Positions 7,416 through 16,278 are shown, counted from the stretch's first letter. The stretch: DNA of 51,976 bases from Clostridiales bacterium (GCA_015056415.1 SVGJ01000013.1:1-51976), one strand, 5' to 3'. The notes: generated from the sequence alone by a model not told the origin. Translations and numbers: made by a program.

Positions 7416-9305
7416 TTAGTTTTTCGCCTGCAGCAGCTGCTTGTTGTACTGCAGCGTGTACAGGTGGTGGTAGGCGCCTTTGTTATGCAGCAGCTCCTGA
7501 TGGGTGCCCTGCTCCAGGATCCTGCCGTGGGAAAGAAGGATGATGTTGTCCGCATGCTGGATGGTGGACAGGCGGTGCGCCACCACCAGCATGGTGCCGA
7601 TGTTTTTCATCTTTTCCAGGGAGTCCTGGATGAGCAGCTCGGTCTCGGTATCGATGTTGGCGGTGGCTTCATCCAGGATCATCACGGCGGGCTTGTGCAG
7701 GATGGTGCGGGCAAAGGACAGCAGCTGGCGCTGACCGGCGGAGAAATTGTTGCCCCGCTCACGGACGACCTCGTTCAGGCCATCCTCCAGCTTGTTGATG
7801 AAGCTGTCGGCATTCACATATTTGCAGGCGTCCCAGACCTCCTCGTCGGTGAAGGATTCCTCCCGCAGGACGATGTTGGAGCGGATCGTGCCGGAGAAAA
7901 GGAACACGTCCTGCAGCATCTGGCCGAAGTGGCGGCGCAGAGAGGCGATCTTGATCTTTTTGATATCGATGCCGTCGATGAGGATCTGTCCCTTCTGGAT
8001 GTCGTAATTACGGCAGATCAGGGACAGGATGGTGCTTTTGCCGGAGCCGGTGGAGCCCACAAAGGCCACCGTCTGCCGGGGCAGCACGTGGAAGGACACG
8101 TCCTGCAGCACCCACTCGTCGGGGTTATAGCAGAACCACACGTTCCGGAACTCGATCTCGCCGCGGATGCTGTCCAGCTCGATTGCGTCGGGCTCGTCCA
8201 CCACCTCAGGCTGCATATCGAACACGGTGAAGATCTTCTCGGCCGAGGCGAAGGCGGACTGCAGGAAGTTGAACTGCTCCGCCAGCGTCTGGATGGGGTT
8301 GAAGAATTTGGATACGTACATATAGAAGGTCACGATGGTACCGGAGGTGATAGCCTGGCCCATGAAGGTGGTGTTCTTGATGATGCTCTTGGCGCCCAGA
8401 TAGAGCAGGCACAGCACCGAGGAAATGTAGAGCACATAAACCATCGGCCGGAACACGCCGTTGACGAAGATCTGGCTCTGCTTGGCCTTGCGCAGGCGGT
8501 CGCTCTTTTCCAGGAATTCGTTCATCTTGGCCTCTTCACGGTTGAAGATCTGGGTGATCTTGATGCCGGAAAGGTTTTCGCTCAGGTAGGTGTTGATGTC
8601 CGTGGTGCCGTCCTTCACCTTGCGATACACCGCGCGGGAGAACTTGCGGAAGATCACCGTGAACAGGATCACGAAGGGCACGAAGCACAATACCATCAGC
8701 GTGAGGAGGTAATTGAGCAGCAGCATTGCGCCCAGAACACCCACGATGACGAACACGTTTTTCACCATGGTGACCAGAATGTTGGTGAACATCATGGAGA
8801 TGGCGTTGGTATCGTTGGTGACGCGGGTCACCAGCTTGCCCACGGGGATCTGGTTCAGCTGCTCGTGGGAGAGGCTCTCGATGTGGGTGAAGAGATCCTG
8901 ACGCAGGGCGGAGAGGATCTTCTGGCCGGTCCTCTGGAGGATGATGGCCTGGGCGTAGGTGCATACCATGGAGACCAGAAGCACCGCGATATAGGCAATG
9001 ACCATCCGGTACAGCAGGCTCAGGTCAAATTCGGCCTTCACCAGTTCCTCGATGTTGCCGATGATCATGGGGGAGATCAGGTCGTAGGCGATGGAAAGGA
9101 GCATCAGCACCAGCACCACCAGGAACTGCTTCCAGTAAGGCGTGGCGTATTTCATCAGGCGCTTCATGATCTCGCCATCGGGCATATGGCGGTCGAAGCC
9201 GATGGCTTCCTTTTTGTTTTTCATCAGCAGATAGGCCACGACGAAGATGATGGTGAACACACCGATGATAGCGCCCACGATCAGCAGGGGAAGATACTCA
9301 CGCAT
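7416..9305 (-). CDS. ABC exporter half-transporter (permease-ATPase), catalytic-Glu subunit
   Basis: A 629-aa fused membrane and ATPase protein of the multidrug/lipid ABC exporter type. An extra N-terminal helix (about residues 6-28) precedes the six-helix exporter domain (about 55-340). The ATPase domain has Walker A GSTGSGKST (about 415), signature NFSAGQRQL (about 523), Walker B VMILDEATANID with the catalytic Glu, and the H-loop VAHRLST. The signature is degenerate (FSAGQ for LSGGQ). It overlaps the upstream ABC gene by eight bases, and the two evidently form a heterodimer in which this subunit supplies the complete Walker B but the weaker signature. The substrate is unknown. Confidence 0.93.
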   Translation of the reverse strand: MREYLPLLIVGAIIGVFTIIFVVAYLLMKNKKEAIGFDRHMPDGEIMKRLMKYATPYWKQFLVVLVLMLLSIAYDLISPMIIGNIEELVKAEFDLSLLYRMVIAYIAVLLVSMVCTYAQAIILQRTGQKILSALRQDLFTHIESLSHEQLNQIPVGKLVTRVTNDTNAISMMFTNILVTMVKNVFVIVGVLGAMLLLNYLLTLMVLCFVPFVILFTVIFRKFSRAVYRKVKDGTTDINTYLSENLSGIKITQIFNREEAKMNEFLEKSDRLRKAKQSQIFVNGVFRPMVYVLYISSVLCLLYLGAKSIIKNTTFMGQAITSGTIVTFYMYVSKFFNPIQTLAEQFNFLQSAFASAEKIFTVFDMQPEVVDEPDAIELDSIRGEIEFRNVWFCYNPDEWVLQDVSFHVLPRQTVAFVGSTGSGKSTILSLICRNYDIQKGQILIDGIDIKKIKIASLRRHFGQMLQDVFLFSGTIRSNIVLREESFTDEEVWDACKYVNADSFINKLEDGLNEVVRERGNNFSAGQRQLLSFARTILHKPAVMILDEATANIDTETELLIQDSLEKMKNIGTMLVVAHRLSTIQHADNIILLSHGRILEQGTHQELLHNKGAYHHLYTLQYNKQLLQAKN

Positions 9306-11082
9306 TGTGGTGTTCGCCTCCTTCCTCCTCCAGCTTTTGCAGATCTACCATGCGGCGGTAGTCCTCGCAGGTGGCGTACAGGTCGTTATGGGCGCCAACG
9401 GCCACCACGCGGCCGTCATCGATAAAGATCACCTTGTCCATCTGCTCGATGGTGGAGATGCGGTGAGCGATGAGGATCGTGGTGCGTCCGGCGCGGGTCT
9501 GGCGCAGATTCCTGAGGATGCTGCGCTCCGTTTTGGTATCCACGGCGGAAACGGAATCATCCAGGATGAGGATAGGGGCGTTCTTCATCAGCGCGCGGGC
9601 GATGGAGATGCGCTGCTTCTGACCACCGGAAACGGTCACACCACGCTCGCCCAGGATGGTCCCGTACTTTTCGGCAAACTCCTGAATGTTGCCGTCCACA
9701 TCGGCGAGGATGGCCGCGTTCTGCACGGCCTGCTCATCCACCTCGTCGCAGGAGAAGGCGATGTTGCGGGCAATGGTATCGCTGAAAAGGAAGTTGTCCT
9801 GGGGCACATAGGCCGAGGCTTCGCGCACGTCGCGGATGGGCACGCTGTTCACATCATGCCCGTCGATGAAGATGGTGCCGTCGGGCACGTTGTAGGTGCG
9901 AAGGATCAGGTCCACCAGGGTGGTCTTGCCGGAGCCGGTCTTGCCTACCAGGCCCACGTTCTCGCCGGCGCTGATGGTGAAGGATACGTTCTTCAGCGCG
10001 TCGTACTCGCCCTCGGGATAGCGGAAGGTCAGGTCGCGGAACTCAATATGGCCCTTCACGCCGGCGAGAGGCTGCACGTCGGCGCGATCCACCACATCCT
10101 GCCGGGCGTCCAGCAGCTCGCTGATGCGCTTCAGGGAGGCCTTGCCGCGGCTGGTCATGTCGATCAGCTCGGATACGGCCATGATGGGCCATACCGTGGC
10201 GGTGAAGTAGCCGATGAACTCCATCAGCTGGCCGGCGTTGAACACGCCCTCATGTACCAGATAGCCGCCGTAGCCCAGGATCACGCAGATGACGGATTCA
10301 ACAAACAGCGACACCAGCACCCGCAGCAGCACCGAAGCGCGGGTGAAATCCACATTGGCGTCCTCGTTTTCGCGGTTGAGCTTTTTGAAGGCCCACAGCT
10401 CCTTGCCTTCTTTCACGAAGGCTTTGATCACCGCGATGCCGGAGAAGCTCTCCTGGCTGAAGTCGCTCAGGCTGGAGAAGGCCTGCTGGCGGATGTCCCA
10501 TTTCTTCATCATATACTTGCCGATCACGGCGCTCACGCCCAGCAGCAGGAGCATGGGGATCAGCGCGAGGATGGTCATCAGGGGGTTCATGCCCCACATC
10601 TTGCCGATGGCCATGCTGCCCTGGAGCAGCGCGTCGAAGAACATCAGGAAGCCGCCGCCGTAGCACTCCTGCACGGTATCCAGGTCGTTGGTGAAAAGGC
10701 TCATCAGGTTGCCGACCTTGTTCACCTGATAATACTGGCGAGAAAGGTCCTTGGCATGGTCGAACATACGGTTGCGCAGGTCAGTCTCCACCTTGACGGC
10801 AGAGCCGAAGATGCAAACACGCCACAGGAACCGCCCGAAGGCCAGAGACATGATGATGCCAATCATGGGCATACAGATGCGGTCCAGCAGGAAGTCCATA
10901 TCAAAGACCATGCGCACGCCGTCCACATCCACATAGCCTGTGTTCACGCCGTTGATGACCATCTGGTACAGGTTGGGGATCACCAGCTGCAGATAGTCCA
11001 CTGCGGCCAGCGTGATCAGGCCCAGCAGCAGCCACGGCGCGTATTTGAGATAATACCGGTTGATATGCTTGCCGAAGATCAT
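9298..11082 (-). CDS. ABC exporter half-transporter (permease-ATPase), degenerate-site subunit
   Basis: A 594-aa ABC exporter subunit with a six-helix membrane domain (about residues 15-310) and a C-terminal ATPase. Walker A is GKTGSGKTT (about 379), the signature VSGGQKQRI is canonical, and Walker B reads ILILDDSVSAVD: the catalytic glutamate is replaced by aspartate. Combined with the degenerate signature of the partner at 7416-9305, this is the arrangement of heterodimeric exporters such as TM287/288 or BmrCD, with one active and one degenerate ATP site. The start is the ATG at 11082 behind AAGGAG. First gene of the two-gene operon. Confidence 0.93.
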   Translation of the reverse strand: MIFGKHINRYYLKYAPWLLLGLITLAAVDYLQLVIPNLYQMVINGVNTGYVDVDGVRMVFDMDFLLDRICMPMIGIIMSLAFGRFLWRVCIFGSAVKVETDLRNRMFDHAKDLSRQYYQVNKVGNLMSLFTNDLDTVQECYGGGFLMFFDALLQGSMAIGKMWGMNPLMTILALIPMLLLLGVSAVIGKYMMKKWDIRQQAFSSLSDFSQESFSGIAVIKAFVKEGKELWAFKKLNRENEDANVDFTRASVLLRVLVSLFVESVICVILGYGGYLVHEGVFNAGQLMEFIGYFTATVWPIMAVSELIDMTSRGKASLKRISELLDARQDVVDRADVQPLAGVKGHIEFRDLTFRYPEGEYDALKNVSFTISAGENVGLVGKTGSGKTTLVDLILRTYNVPDGTIFIDGHDVNSVPIRDVREASAYVPQDNFLFSDTIARNIAFSCDEVDEQAVQNAAILADVDGNIQEFAEKYGTILGERGVTVSGGQKQRISIARALMKNAPILILDDSVSAVDTKTERSILRNLRQTRAGRTTILIAHRISTIEQMDKVIFIDDGRVVAVGAHNDLYATCEDYRRMVDLQKLEEEGGEHHNA

Positions 11083-11123
11083 AAGGTTCTCCTTTGTATG
11101 GTTGATCGTTGCACGCGAAGACC

Positions 11124-11129
11124 ATTATA
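11124..11129 (-). promoter_or_regulatory. -10 box of ABC exporter operon
   Basis: Perfect TATAAT on the minus strand, about 42 bases before the ATG. No good -35 at 16-18 bp; ACAATTGT just upstream is a short palindrome that may be an operator. Confidence 0.45.
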
Positions 11130-11164
11130 CTACAATTGTGAACAAATAAACAGCCCATTTGAAA

Positions 11165-11192
11165 TAAAAAAAGCCGCCCATTGTCGGGCGGC
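11165..11192 (-). terminator. Terminator of Na/Pi symporter gene
   Basis: GCCGCCC (11173-11179) pairs with GGGCGGC (11186-11192), followed on the minus strand by a run of T with one A. Confidence 0.9.
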
Positions 11193-11203
11193 GGAGATGC
11201 TGG

Positions 11204-13009
11204 TCAGTTGCCGAGACCTTCCAGGGGAAGCATATACTGCATACGGCGGTTTTCCTGCTCGGCCAGGTAGGACTGGTCGTTGGAGGCGTGCAGCATCTGC
11301 AGGTACTCGTGATGGTTGTTGAGGATGGCGGCGTTGTTCTTGGCCAGGATCAGCATGGCGATGGAGGAGCACTGGTCGGCGGCGCGCTCCAGGTAGGTGA
11401 GGGACTCCATGAAGATCAGGCCCGCGTTGATGGAGCAGGTGCCGGCGCACAGACGAGCGGTGTGGCGATCCTTCAAAAGGAGTACCATATCGTCGATGAC
11501 CTCCTCCAGGGGCTCGATGCGGCAGGCGGTGGCGTCGCTGTTGTAGATGAGGGCGTCCACCGTCAGGCGCAGGATCTCCTGAATGGCGTCGGCCAGGAGG
11601 CCCAGCTCCTGCTGAGCGGTCTCGGAGAAGGAAAGCTTCTCATCGGCCATCTTCTTGGCCATTTCGTCAAAGTTGGTGGCATAGTCGCCCACGCGTTCGA
11701 TGTTGGGGATGCACTGCATCAGGGTGTTCAGCAGGTGCTTGTCCCTGGCATTGTCGATGGAGCGGGAAAGCTCGATGAGGTAATTGTCCGCCGTGTCGGC
11801 AAAGCGGTCCAGCAGGCTTTCGGTCTCATTGATGTCCAGGGAGACCTGCGGGTCGTAGCTGTTGAACTGAGCCATGCTCAGATCCACGTTCTCCTTGGCG
11901 GCCTTGGCCATCACGGCCACGCAGTGGGCGGCCTCGGAAAGAGCGAGGGCGGGGGAGATCATCAGCTTCTTGTCCAGGCCATTGAGCTCGGGATACTTGG
12001 ACTCCTTCACGGGATCATCCTTGATGATCTTGCAGGAGAGCTTCATCAGCAGGTTGGTGAAGGGCAGCAGCACGATGGCGGTGATCAGGTTGAAGATCGT
12101 CTGGAAGTTGGCGATCACGCCGCTGTCCACGATGCTGTTCCACAGGGTGGGCATGGCTCCGGCGCTCTGCATGATGGTCATGGCGATCATGAACAGCACG
12201 GTGCCCACGGTGTTGAACACGATATGCACGATGCCGGTGCGCTTGGCGTCCTTGCCGGTGCCGATGGAGCACACCATAGCCGTGGTGACGCAGGTGCCCA
12301 GGTTGATGCCCATAATGACCGGATACACCAGGTTGAAGGTCATGGCGCCGGTGGAGGACAGGGCCTGCAGGATACCCACCATGGCGGAGGAGGACTGCAC
12401 GATGACCGTCAGCACCAGGCCGGTGAGGATGCCCAGCAGGGGCATGGTGGAGAACTGGGCCAGCGCGTTTTTGAAGGCCTCGGATTCGGCCAGGGGATCC
12501 ACGGCGCTGGTCATGGAGAGCAGGCCGGAAAACAGCACGCCGAAGCCCATGGCGATCATGCCGCCGTTTTTCAGGCTATCCTTCTTGAGGAACATGATCA
12601 GGATGATGCCCAGCACCAGCGCGATGGGGGCCAGGGTATCAGGCTTGAAGAAAACCAGGATGGAGCTGCCGCCGGTCTCCAGGTCCATCAAGCGGATGAT
12701 CTGGGCCGTGACGGTGGTACCGATGTTGGCGCCCAGCACGATGCTCACAGCCTGACGCATGTTCAGGATGCCCGCGCCGATGAGGCCAACCGTCAGCACG
12801 ATGGTGGCAGTGGAACTCTGGATGATGGCGGTGACCAGCGTGCCGGTGATCACGCCCAGCAGGGCGTTCTGGGTCAATTTGCCCAGGAACTTCTTCAGCG
12901 CCTCGCCGGAGCCCTGCTTCAGGCCGTCGGACATGATCTCCATGCCGTAGAGGAACATGGCCAGACCGCCCAGGAGCTTGATAAGCATCAGAATCGTATC
13001 CATAGTCAT
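11204..13009 (-). CDS. Na+/phosphate symporter with PhoU-like domain
   Basis: A 601-aa membrane protein of the Na/Pi cotransporter (NptA/YjbB) family, importing or exporting phosphate coupled to sodium. The family's inverted repeat is visible as AIIQSSTAT (about residue 62) and VIVQSSSAM (about 203), the QSS motifs that line the transport site. Around eight or nine hydrophobic segments fill residues 5-335. The C-terminal 230 residues are helical and PhoU-like (for example NIERVGDYATNFDEMAKKM near 430), probably regulatory. Single-gene unit with its own promoter and terminator. No Pho box could be identified by eye. Confidence 0.92.
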   Translation of the reverse strand: MTMDTILMLIKLLGGLAMFLYGMEIMSDGLKQGSGEALKKFLGKLTQNALLGVITGTLVTAIIQSSTATIVLTVGLIGAGILNMRQAVSIVLGANIGTTVTAQIIRLMDLETGGSSILVFFKPDTLAPIALVLGIILIMFLKKDSLKNGGMIAMGFGVLFSGLLSMTSAVDPLAESEAFKNALAQFSTMPLLGILTGLVLTVIVQSSSAMVGILQALSSTGAMTFNLVYPVIMGINLGTCVTTAMVCSIGTGKDAKRTGIVHIVFNTVGTVLFMIAMTIMQSAGAMPTLWNSIVDSGVIANFQTIFNLITAIVLLPFTNLLMKLSCKIIKDDPVKESKYPELNGLDKKLMISPALALSEAAHCVAVMAKAAKENVDLSMAQFNSYDPQVSLDINETESLLDRFADTADNYLIELSRSIDNARDKHLLNTLMQCIPNIERVGDYATNFDEMAKKMADEKLSFSETAQQELGLLADAIQEILRLTVDALIYNSDATACRIEPLEEVIDDMVLLLKDRHTARLCAGTCSINAGLIFMESLTYLERAADQCSSIAMLILAKNNAAILNNHHEYLQMLHASNDQSYLAEQENRRMQYMLPLEGLGN

Positions 13010-13059
13010 TTCTCCATATCAGCAGAAGTTGGTATGTGGAATACGGAACCTACCCCTCT

Positions 13060-13088
13060 ATGATAAAGAATTTACCGCGAGTTGACAA
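13060..13088 (-). promoter_or_regulatory. Promoter of Na/Pi symporter
   Basis: Minus strand: -35 TTGTCA (13088-13083), 17-bp spacer, -10 TATCAT (13065-13060). Confidence 0.6.
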
Positions 13089-13199
13089 GACCTTGACAGA
13101 ATGTTTTCGATGATTTTGGCGGTTCTTGTAGAAATTCCCGGAAAAGCTGATGAGATTTGCGGCGGCTTTTCGGAAAAAATTCATAAAGTGCATGAGAGC

Positions 13200-13242
13200 A
13201 ACAAAATGAAAGCTCCCACGAAGACAGCAGCTTCGGGGGAGC
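13200..13242 (-). terminator. Terminator of MerR-type regulator gene
   Basis: AGCTCCC (13210-13216) pairs with GGGAGCT (13236-13242), with inner CGAAG/CTTCG pairing, followed on the minus strand by TTCATTTTG. It lies just past the regulator's stop. Confidence 0.75.
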
Positions 13243-13247
13243 TGAAC

Positions 13248-14219
13248 TCATGTGGTTTTGCGTTTGATGGGGAACATCAGGTCGATCTGTCCCTCGGAAC
13301 CGTCGCCGGGGCTGCCCAGGTGGGCGGAGCGCACCCAGTTCAGATGTTCCTCCAGACAGCCTCCCATGGTGCTTTCGTCACCGCGCCAGTCGATGTCGAA
13401 CTCCTCGCTTTCCTCCACCCAGCGGTTCAGGGTGAGCCAGTGGTGGAAATCGCCGAATCTGATGGTCAGCACGGCGTAGAGGCCGCCAGGGAAGCGCTGA
13501 CGGGTGAAGTCGTCGGGCAGGGGAAAATCCTCGGGGATGGTGAACCACTCCTCGTAGCCGTGAATGCCATCTTCCAGCACGCCGGGGTTGGGGTGATTGA
13601 AGCCGAACATCCGTGAATCCGGCTTATGCTCGTAGAGCCTGCTTTCCTGAACGAAGCGTATGCCGCGTTCTCCCACTATCTCCTCCGGCTCGGCGCCGAT
13701 GTAGTGATAGCTGGCCACGGTGTAGGGCGGCAGATGTACGATGCGTACGTTGTGCTTTTCATCCAGTACCTGTGATGCGTTGTTCAGTTCAGCCATACTT
13801 GCATCCTCCTTGAGATGGGTCGTCTCGGGAGCAAGCGCATCAGTCAGCATGGTGATCTCCGGGCGGAGCAGCAGGGAAGGATCGCCGGTATGCGCCATCA
13901 GGCGCAGCAGAATGCTGCGGATGAGCCCCAGTGCCTCGGTCTCCTGGTCGATCCGGGTGATGTGCCTGTGAAAAACGGCCTGCCTGCGGGAAGGATCCTT
14001 CTCTTGCAGGATGAGGGCGATATCCTTCAGCGGGATGCGAAGTTTCCGCAAAACCAGGATCTGTACCAGCCGTGTCACGTCTCCGGGGGTGTAGACGCGG
14101 TAGGCATAGTCCTCCCTGCGCTGGCTTGAGAGGAGCCCGGCTTTCTCGTAGTAGCGCAGCATCCGGGTGGAAACGCCGCAGACGCGGGAAACCTGGGTCA
14201 CGGTCATCAGCTGATCCAT
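13248..14219 (-). CDS. MerR-family regulator with GyrI-like effector domain
   Basis: A 323-aa transcription activator. Residues 5-75 are the MerR winged helix (VTQVSRVCGVSTRMLRYYEK, then RVYTPGDVTRLVQI), 75-130 the dimerising coiled coil, and from about 155 a GyrI/AraC-effector-like sensor domain (IVHLPPYTVASYHYIGAEPE) as in BmrR-type multidrug or signal sensors. The ATG at 14219 lies seven bases after AGGAGG; the in-frame extension to 14267 would cross the promoter and is rejected. Its own promoter has the 19-bp spacer and central dyad typical of MerR targets, so it very probably controls itself. No efflux gene adjoins it, so its ligand and other targets are unknown. Confidence 0.9.
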   Translation of the reverse strand: MDQLMTVTQVSRVCGVSTRMLRYYEKAGLLSSQRREDYAYRVYTPGDVTRLVQILVLRKLRIPLKDIALILQEKDPSRRQAVFHRHITRIDQETEALGLIRSILLRLMAHTGDPSLLLRPEITMLTDALAPETTHLKEDASMAELNNASQVLDEKHNVRIVHLPPYTVASYHYIGAEPEEIVGERGIRFVQESRLYEHKPDSRMFGFNHPNPGVLEDGIHGYEEWFTIPEDFPLPDDFTRQRFPGGLYAVLTIRFGDFHHWLTLNRWVEESEEFDIDWRGDESTMGGCLEEHLNWVRSAHLGSPGDGSEGQIDLMFPIKRKTT

Positions 14220-14241
14220 ACGCTTGCCTCCTTTCGCAGCC

Positions 14242-14272
14242 AGTATAATGTGCGACACGGTGTCCAAGTCAA
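14242..14272 (-). promoter_or_regulatory. MerR-type promoter with 19-bp spacer and dyad operator
   Basis: Minus strand: -35 TTGACT (14272-14267), 19-bp spacer, -10 TATACT (14247-14242). The spacer contains the dyad GACACCGTGTC. An over-long spacer with a central palindrome is the hallmark of MerR-activated promoters, where the regulator untwists DNA to align the boxes. Confidence 0.8.
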
Positions 14273-14280
14273 GGGGCAGA

Positions 14281-15099
14281 TCAGATCAGGTGCAAAATAT
14301 TCTTCAGCGCATGGGCGACGCCATCATCATCGCAGGAGAGGGTCACGTGGGCGGCAATGGCCTTCACTTCCGGGTGAGCGTTGCCCATAGCCACGCTGTT
14401 GGGGCAGTGGGAGAGCATCTCCACGTCGTTCAGGTCATCGCCGAAGACGGCGATTTCCTCCGGCCGCAGACCCAGCTGCCGGCCCACACCTTCGATGGCC
14501 AGGTGTTTGCTGGCCTCGCGGCTGGCCACCTGAATGGTACAGCCCCCGTCGGTGAGGTAGAGGTTGGCGCCGTCGCCGCAGGATACCTGCAGGGCGGGGA
14601 AGAGCTCCTGTGGCAGCGGCCGGGTGGAGCCCACCAGACAGTCGGTATAAATCAGGATCTTGACAGCGTGGCGGAGGGCATGCTCATCCAGGGGAAGAAT
14701 GTCGCCGCGGGTTACGCCCCAGGGGCCCAGCATATGGTCGGGCAGGTGGTGGTTGAAGGCGTGCAGGTCACCTTCCATGTGCAGGGACATCTGTATGCCT
14801 GGATGCCGGGCTACCTGCCGGATGCAGGCGCGCGCGGCGTCCGGGTCGATATACAGGTAGCGCTGCTCCGTACCATGCACAATGCAGGCGCCGTTGCAGT
14901 ACAGTCCGCCATCGAACAGGGCGAACTCCGCCTCCGTCCAGCCGAGGGTCCTGTCCAGCCGGGGAGAGCGTGCCGTGGCCAGGTAGACGCGCACGCCCCT
15001 TTCACGGCAGGATTGCAGTGCGCTCACCGTGGAAGGAAGCAGTTTTTTGCCCGAGGAGAGCAGAGTACCGTCCAGATCGAAGAATAGCGCACGGATCAT
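14281..15099 (-). CDS. Cof-type HAD-superfamily phosphatase
   Basis: A 272-aa haloacid-dehalogenase-like hydrolase. FFDLDGTLL (D8 nucleophile, D10 acid) is motif I, and GDDLNDVEML near residue 220 is the metal-binding motif IV; the large cap between them (about residues 85-190) is the IIB (Cof) type. These enzymes dephosphorylate sugar phosphates, flavin or PLP precursors; the substrate here is not evident. The start is ATG 15099 behind AAGGAG; an in-frame extension to 15327 would run through the tRNA gene and is rejected. A terminator and the tRNA-Ala gene lie immediately upstream, so it may depend on read-through from the tRNA promoter or on an unseen one. Confidence 0.9.
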   Translation of the reverse strand: MIRALFFDLDGTLLSSGKKLLPSTVSALQSCRERGVRVYLATARSPRLDRTLGWTEAEFALFDGGLYCNGACIVHGTEQRYLYIDPDAARACIRQVARHPGIQMSLHMEGDLHAFNHHLPDHMLGPWGVTRGDILPLDEHALRHAVKILIYTDCLVGSTRPLPQELFPALQVSCGDGANLYLTDGGCTIQVASREASKHLAIEGVGRQLGLRPEEIAVFGDDLNDVEMLSHCPNSVAMGNAHPEVKAIAAHVTLSCDDDGVAHALKNILHLI

Positions 15100-15121
15100 A
15101 GTGTTCACTCCTTGTGTTGTG

Positions 15122-15154
15122 AAAAACAAAAAACCGGAAACATCAGTTTCCGGT
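15122..15154 (-). terminator. Terminator of tRNA-Ala gene
   Basis: ACCGGAAAC (15133-15141) pairs with GTTTCCGGT (15146-15154), followed on the minus strand by seven T, a G and more T. Confidence 0.9.
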
Positions 15155-15158
15155 CGAG

Positions 15159-15231
15159 TGGAGCATAGCGGATTCGAACCGCTGACCCCAACACTGCCAG
15201 TGTTGTGCGCTACCAGCTGCGCTAATGCCCC
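15159..15231 (-). tRNA. tRNA-Ala (anticodon GGC)
   Basis: A complete 73-nt cloverleaf on the minus strand. The acceptor stem GGGGCAT/ATGCTCC contains the G3:U70 wobble pair that is the alanine identity element. The anticodon stem CAACA/TGTTG frames the loop CTGGCAG, anticodon GGC. The T-loop GGTTCGAATCC is standard. CCA is not encoded after discriminator A73. Confidence 0.97.
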
Positions 15232-15244
15232 GCGAACAAGAGAT

Positions 15245-15273
15245 AGTATAGCATGGGCATGCCGTTTTGTAAA
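15245..15273 (-). promoter_or_regulatory. Promoter of tRNA-Ala
   Basis: Minus strand: -35 TTTACA (15273-15268), 17-bp spacer, -10 TATACT (15250-15245). Confidence 0.75.
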
Positions 15274-15319
15274 GAGGGATTTTTTGAATTTTTGTTTTTT
15301 TCGGCATAGGAACCTATAT

Positions 15320-15374
15320 TTCGACAAAAATAATTCTTATAGTACGTTCAATACTTTCGGAATCGTGTTATAAT
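15320..15374 (+). promoter_or_regulatory. spo0A control region with 0A box
   Basis: TTCGACA at 15320-15326 is, on the other strand, TGTCGAA within an AT-rich TTTTTGTCGAAAT context, a good Spo0A-binding 0A box. Downstream on the plus strand is a perfect -10 TATAAT (15369-15374) with a weak -35 (TTCAAT, 15347-15352). The box lies about 50 bp above the -10, suggesting Spo0A controls its own gene. Confidence 0.6.
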
Positions 15375-15428
15375 ATTGTTAAAACGATATTACATTTAGC
15401 AGAACAGCAAAGAAAAGAGGCGGCGGTC

Positions 15429-16190
15429 ATGAACCAGGTGCGGGTTCTGGTGGCGGAGGATGATCAGGCGCAGCGGGAAAATCTGGTGAGGAACCTTGGG
15501 AAATATCAGGACATACTGGTGGTCGGCGCGGCGGAGAACGGTGTGGAGGCCGTTCGGATGGTCTGGGAGCGAAACCCTGAGGTGATCATCTGCGACATGG
15601 TTATGCCGCAGATGGATGGCTTTGGGGTAATGCGGGAGATCTCCAATATGGCGCCTGATTATCGGCCTAAGGTCATCGCGCTGACGGCGTTGAGCCGGAA
15701 TGATTTCATTGCCCGCGCGATGGAACTGGGCGTTTCATATTACATGCTGAAGCCGGCGGATTTGAAGTTTCTTGTTCAGCAGATCAGGCAGCTGGCGAAA
15801 AACGCCCCGGTGGCTTCCCTATCGGAAGCGGAAAACCCGGAGCAGGTCGTGGCCGAAATGCTGCAGCGCATAGGCATACCGGTACACCTGAATGGCTACC
15901 GCTTTCTGCTGCGTTCGGCGCTGATGGTGCTGGACCATCCTGAATGCCTGACGGGCATCACCCGCACCCTGTACCCGGCGGTGGCGCACTACTGCAATAC
16001 CACAGCCAGCCGGGTGGAGCGTTCCATCCGCCATGCCATCAACATGACGTGGGAGCGGGGCGGTGTGAAGGCTTTCGAACGGGTGCTGACCTGGCGCGCA
16101 TTCTCGGCCAAAGATAAACCCACCAACTGCGAGCTCATCGCTTTGGTTTACGAGAAGGTGCGGCTTGCGGAATTGGCCGGCAGGCGTTGA
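15429..16190 (+). CDS. spo0A: Stage 0 sporulation response regulator Spo0A
   Basis: A 253-aa response regulator. The N-terminal receiver (residues 4-120) has the acidic pocket E10/D11/D12 and phosphoacceptor D56 (IICDMVMPQMDG), the switch Thr in ALTALS, and the conserved Lys in MLKPAD. After a linker, the C-terminal domain (about 145-250) carries the Spo0A-specific DNA-binding sequence, including IGIPVHLNGYRFLLRSAL, TASRVERSIRHAINMTW and KPTNCELIALVYEKVRL. This is Spo0A itself rather than a generic regulator. The ATG at 15429 has AAGAGG eight bases upstream. When phosphorylated it triggers sporulation and other stationary-phase genes. spoIVB, its common neighbour, is not beside it. Confidence 0.96.
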   Translation: MNQVRVLVAEDDQAQRENLVRNLGKYQDILVVGAAENGVEAVRMVWERNPEVIICDMVMPQMDGFGVMREISNMAPDYRPKVIALTALSRNDFIARAMELGVSYYMLKPADLKFLVQQIRQLAKNAPVASLSEAENPEQVVAEMLQRIGIPVHLNGYRFLLRSALMVLDHPECLTGITRTLYPAVAHYCNTTASRVERSIRHAINMTWERGGVKAFERVLTWRAFSAKDKPTNCELIALVYEKVRLAELAGRR

Positions 16191-16278
16191 CGGTATGGCG
16201 TAATGCGCGGGCGGGAGCTTGCGGCGCCGGACGTAACGATGAAGCCTGCCTTATCCAAATGGTTCCATGAGGATCGGC

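Noticed and set aside
7407-11322. Two long plus-strand ORFs opposite the ABC exporter genes
   Set aside because: Antisense shadows with no recognisable domain; the minus strand has all ABC motifs.
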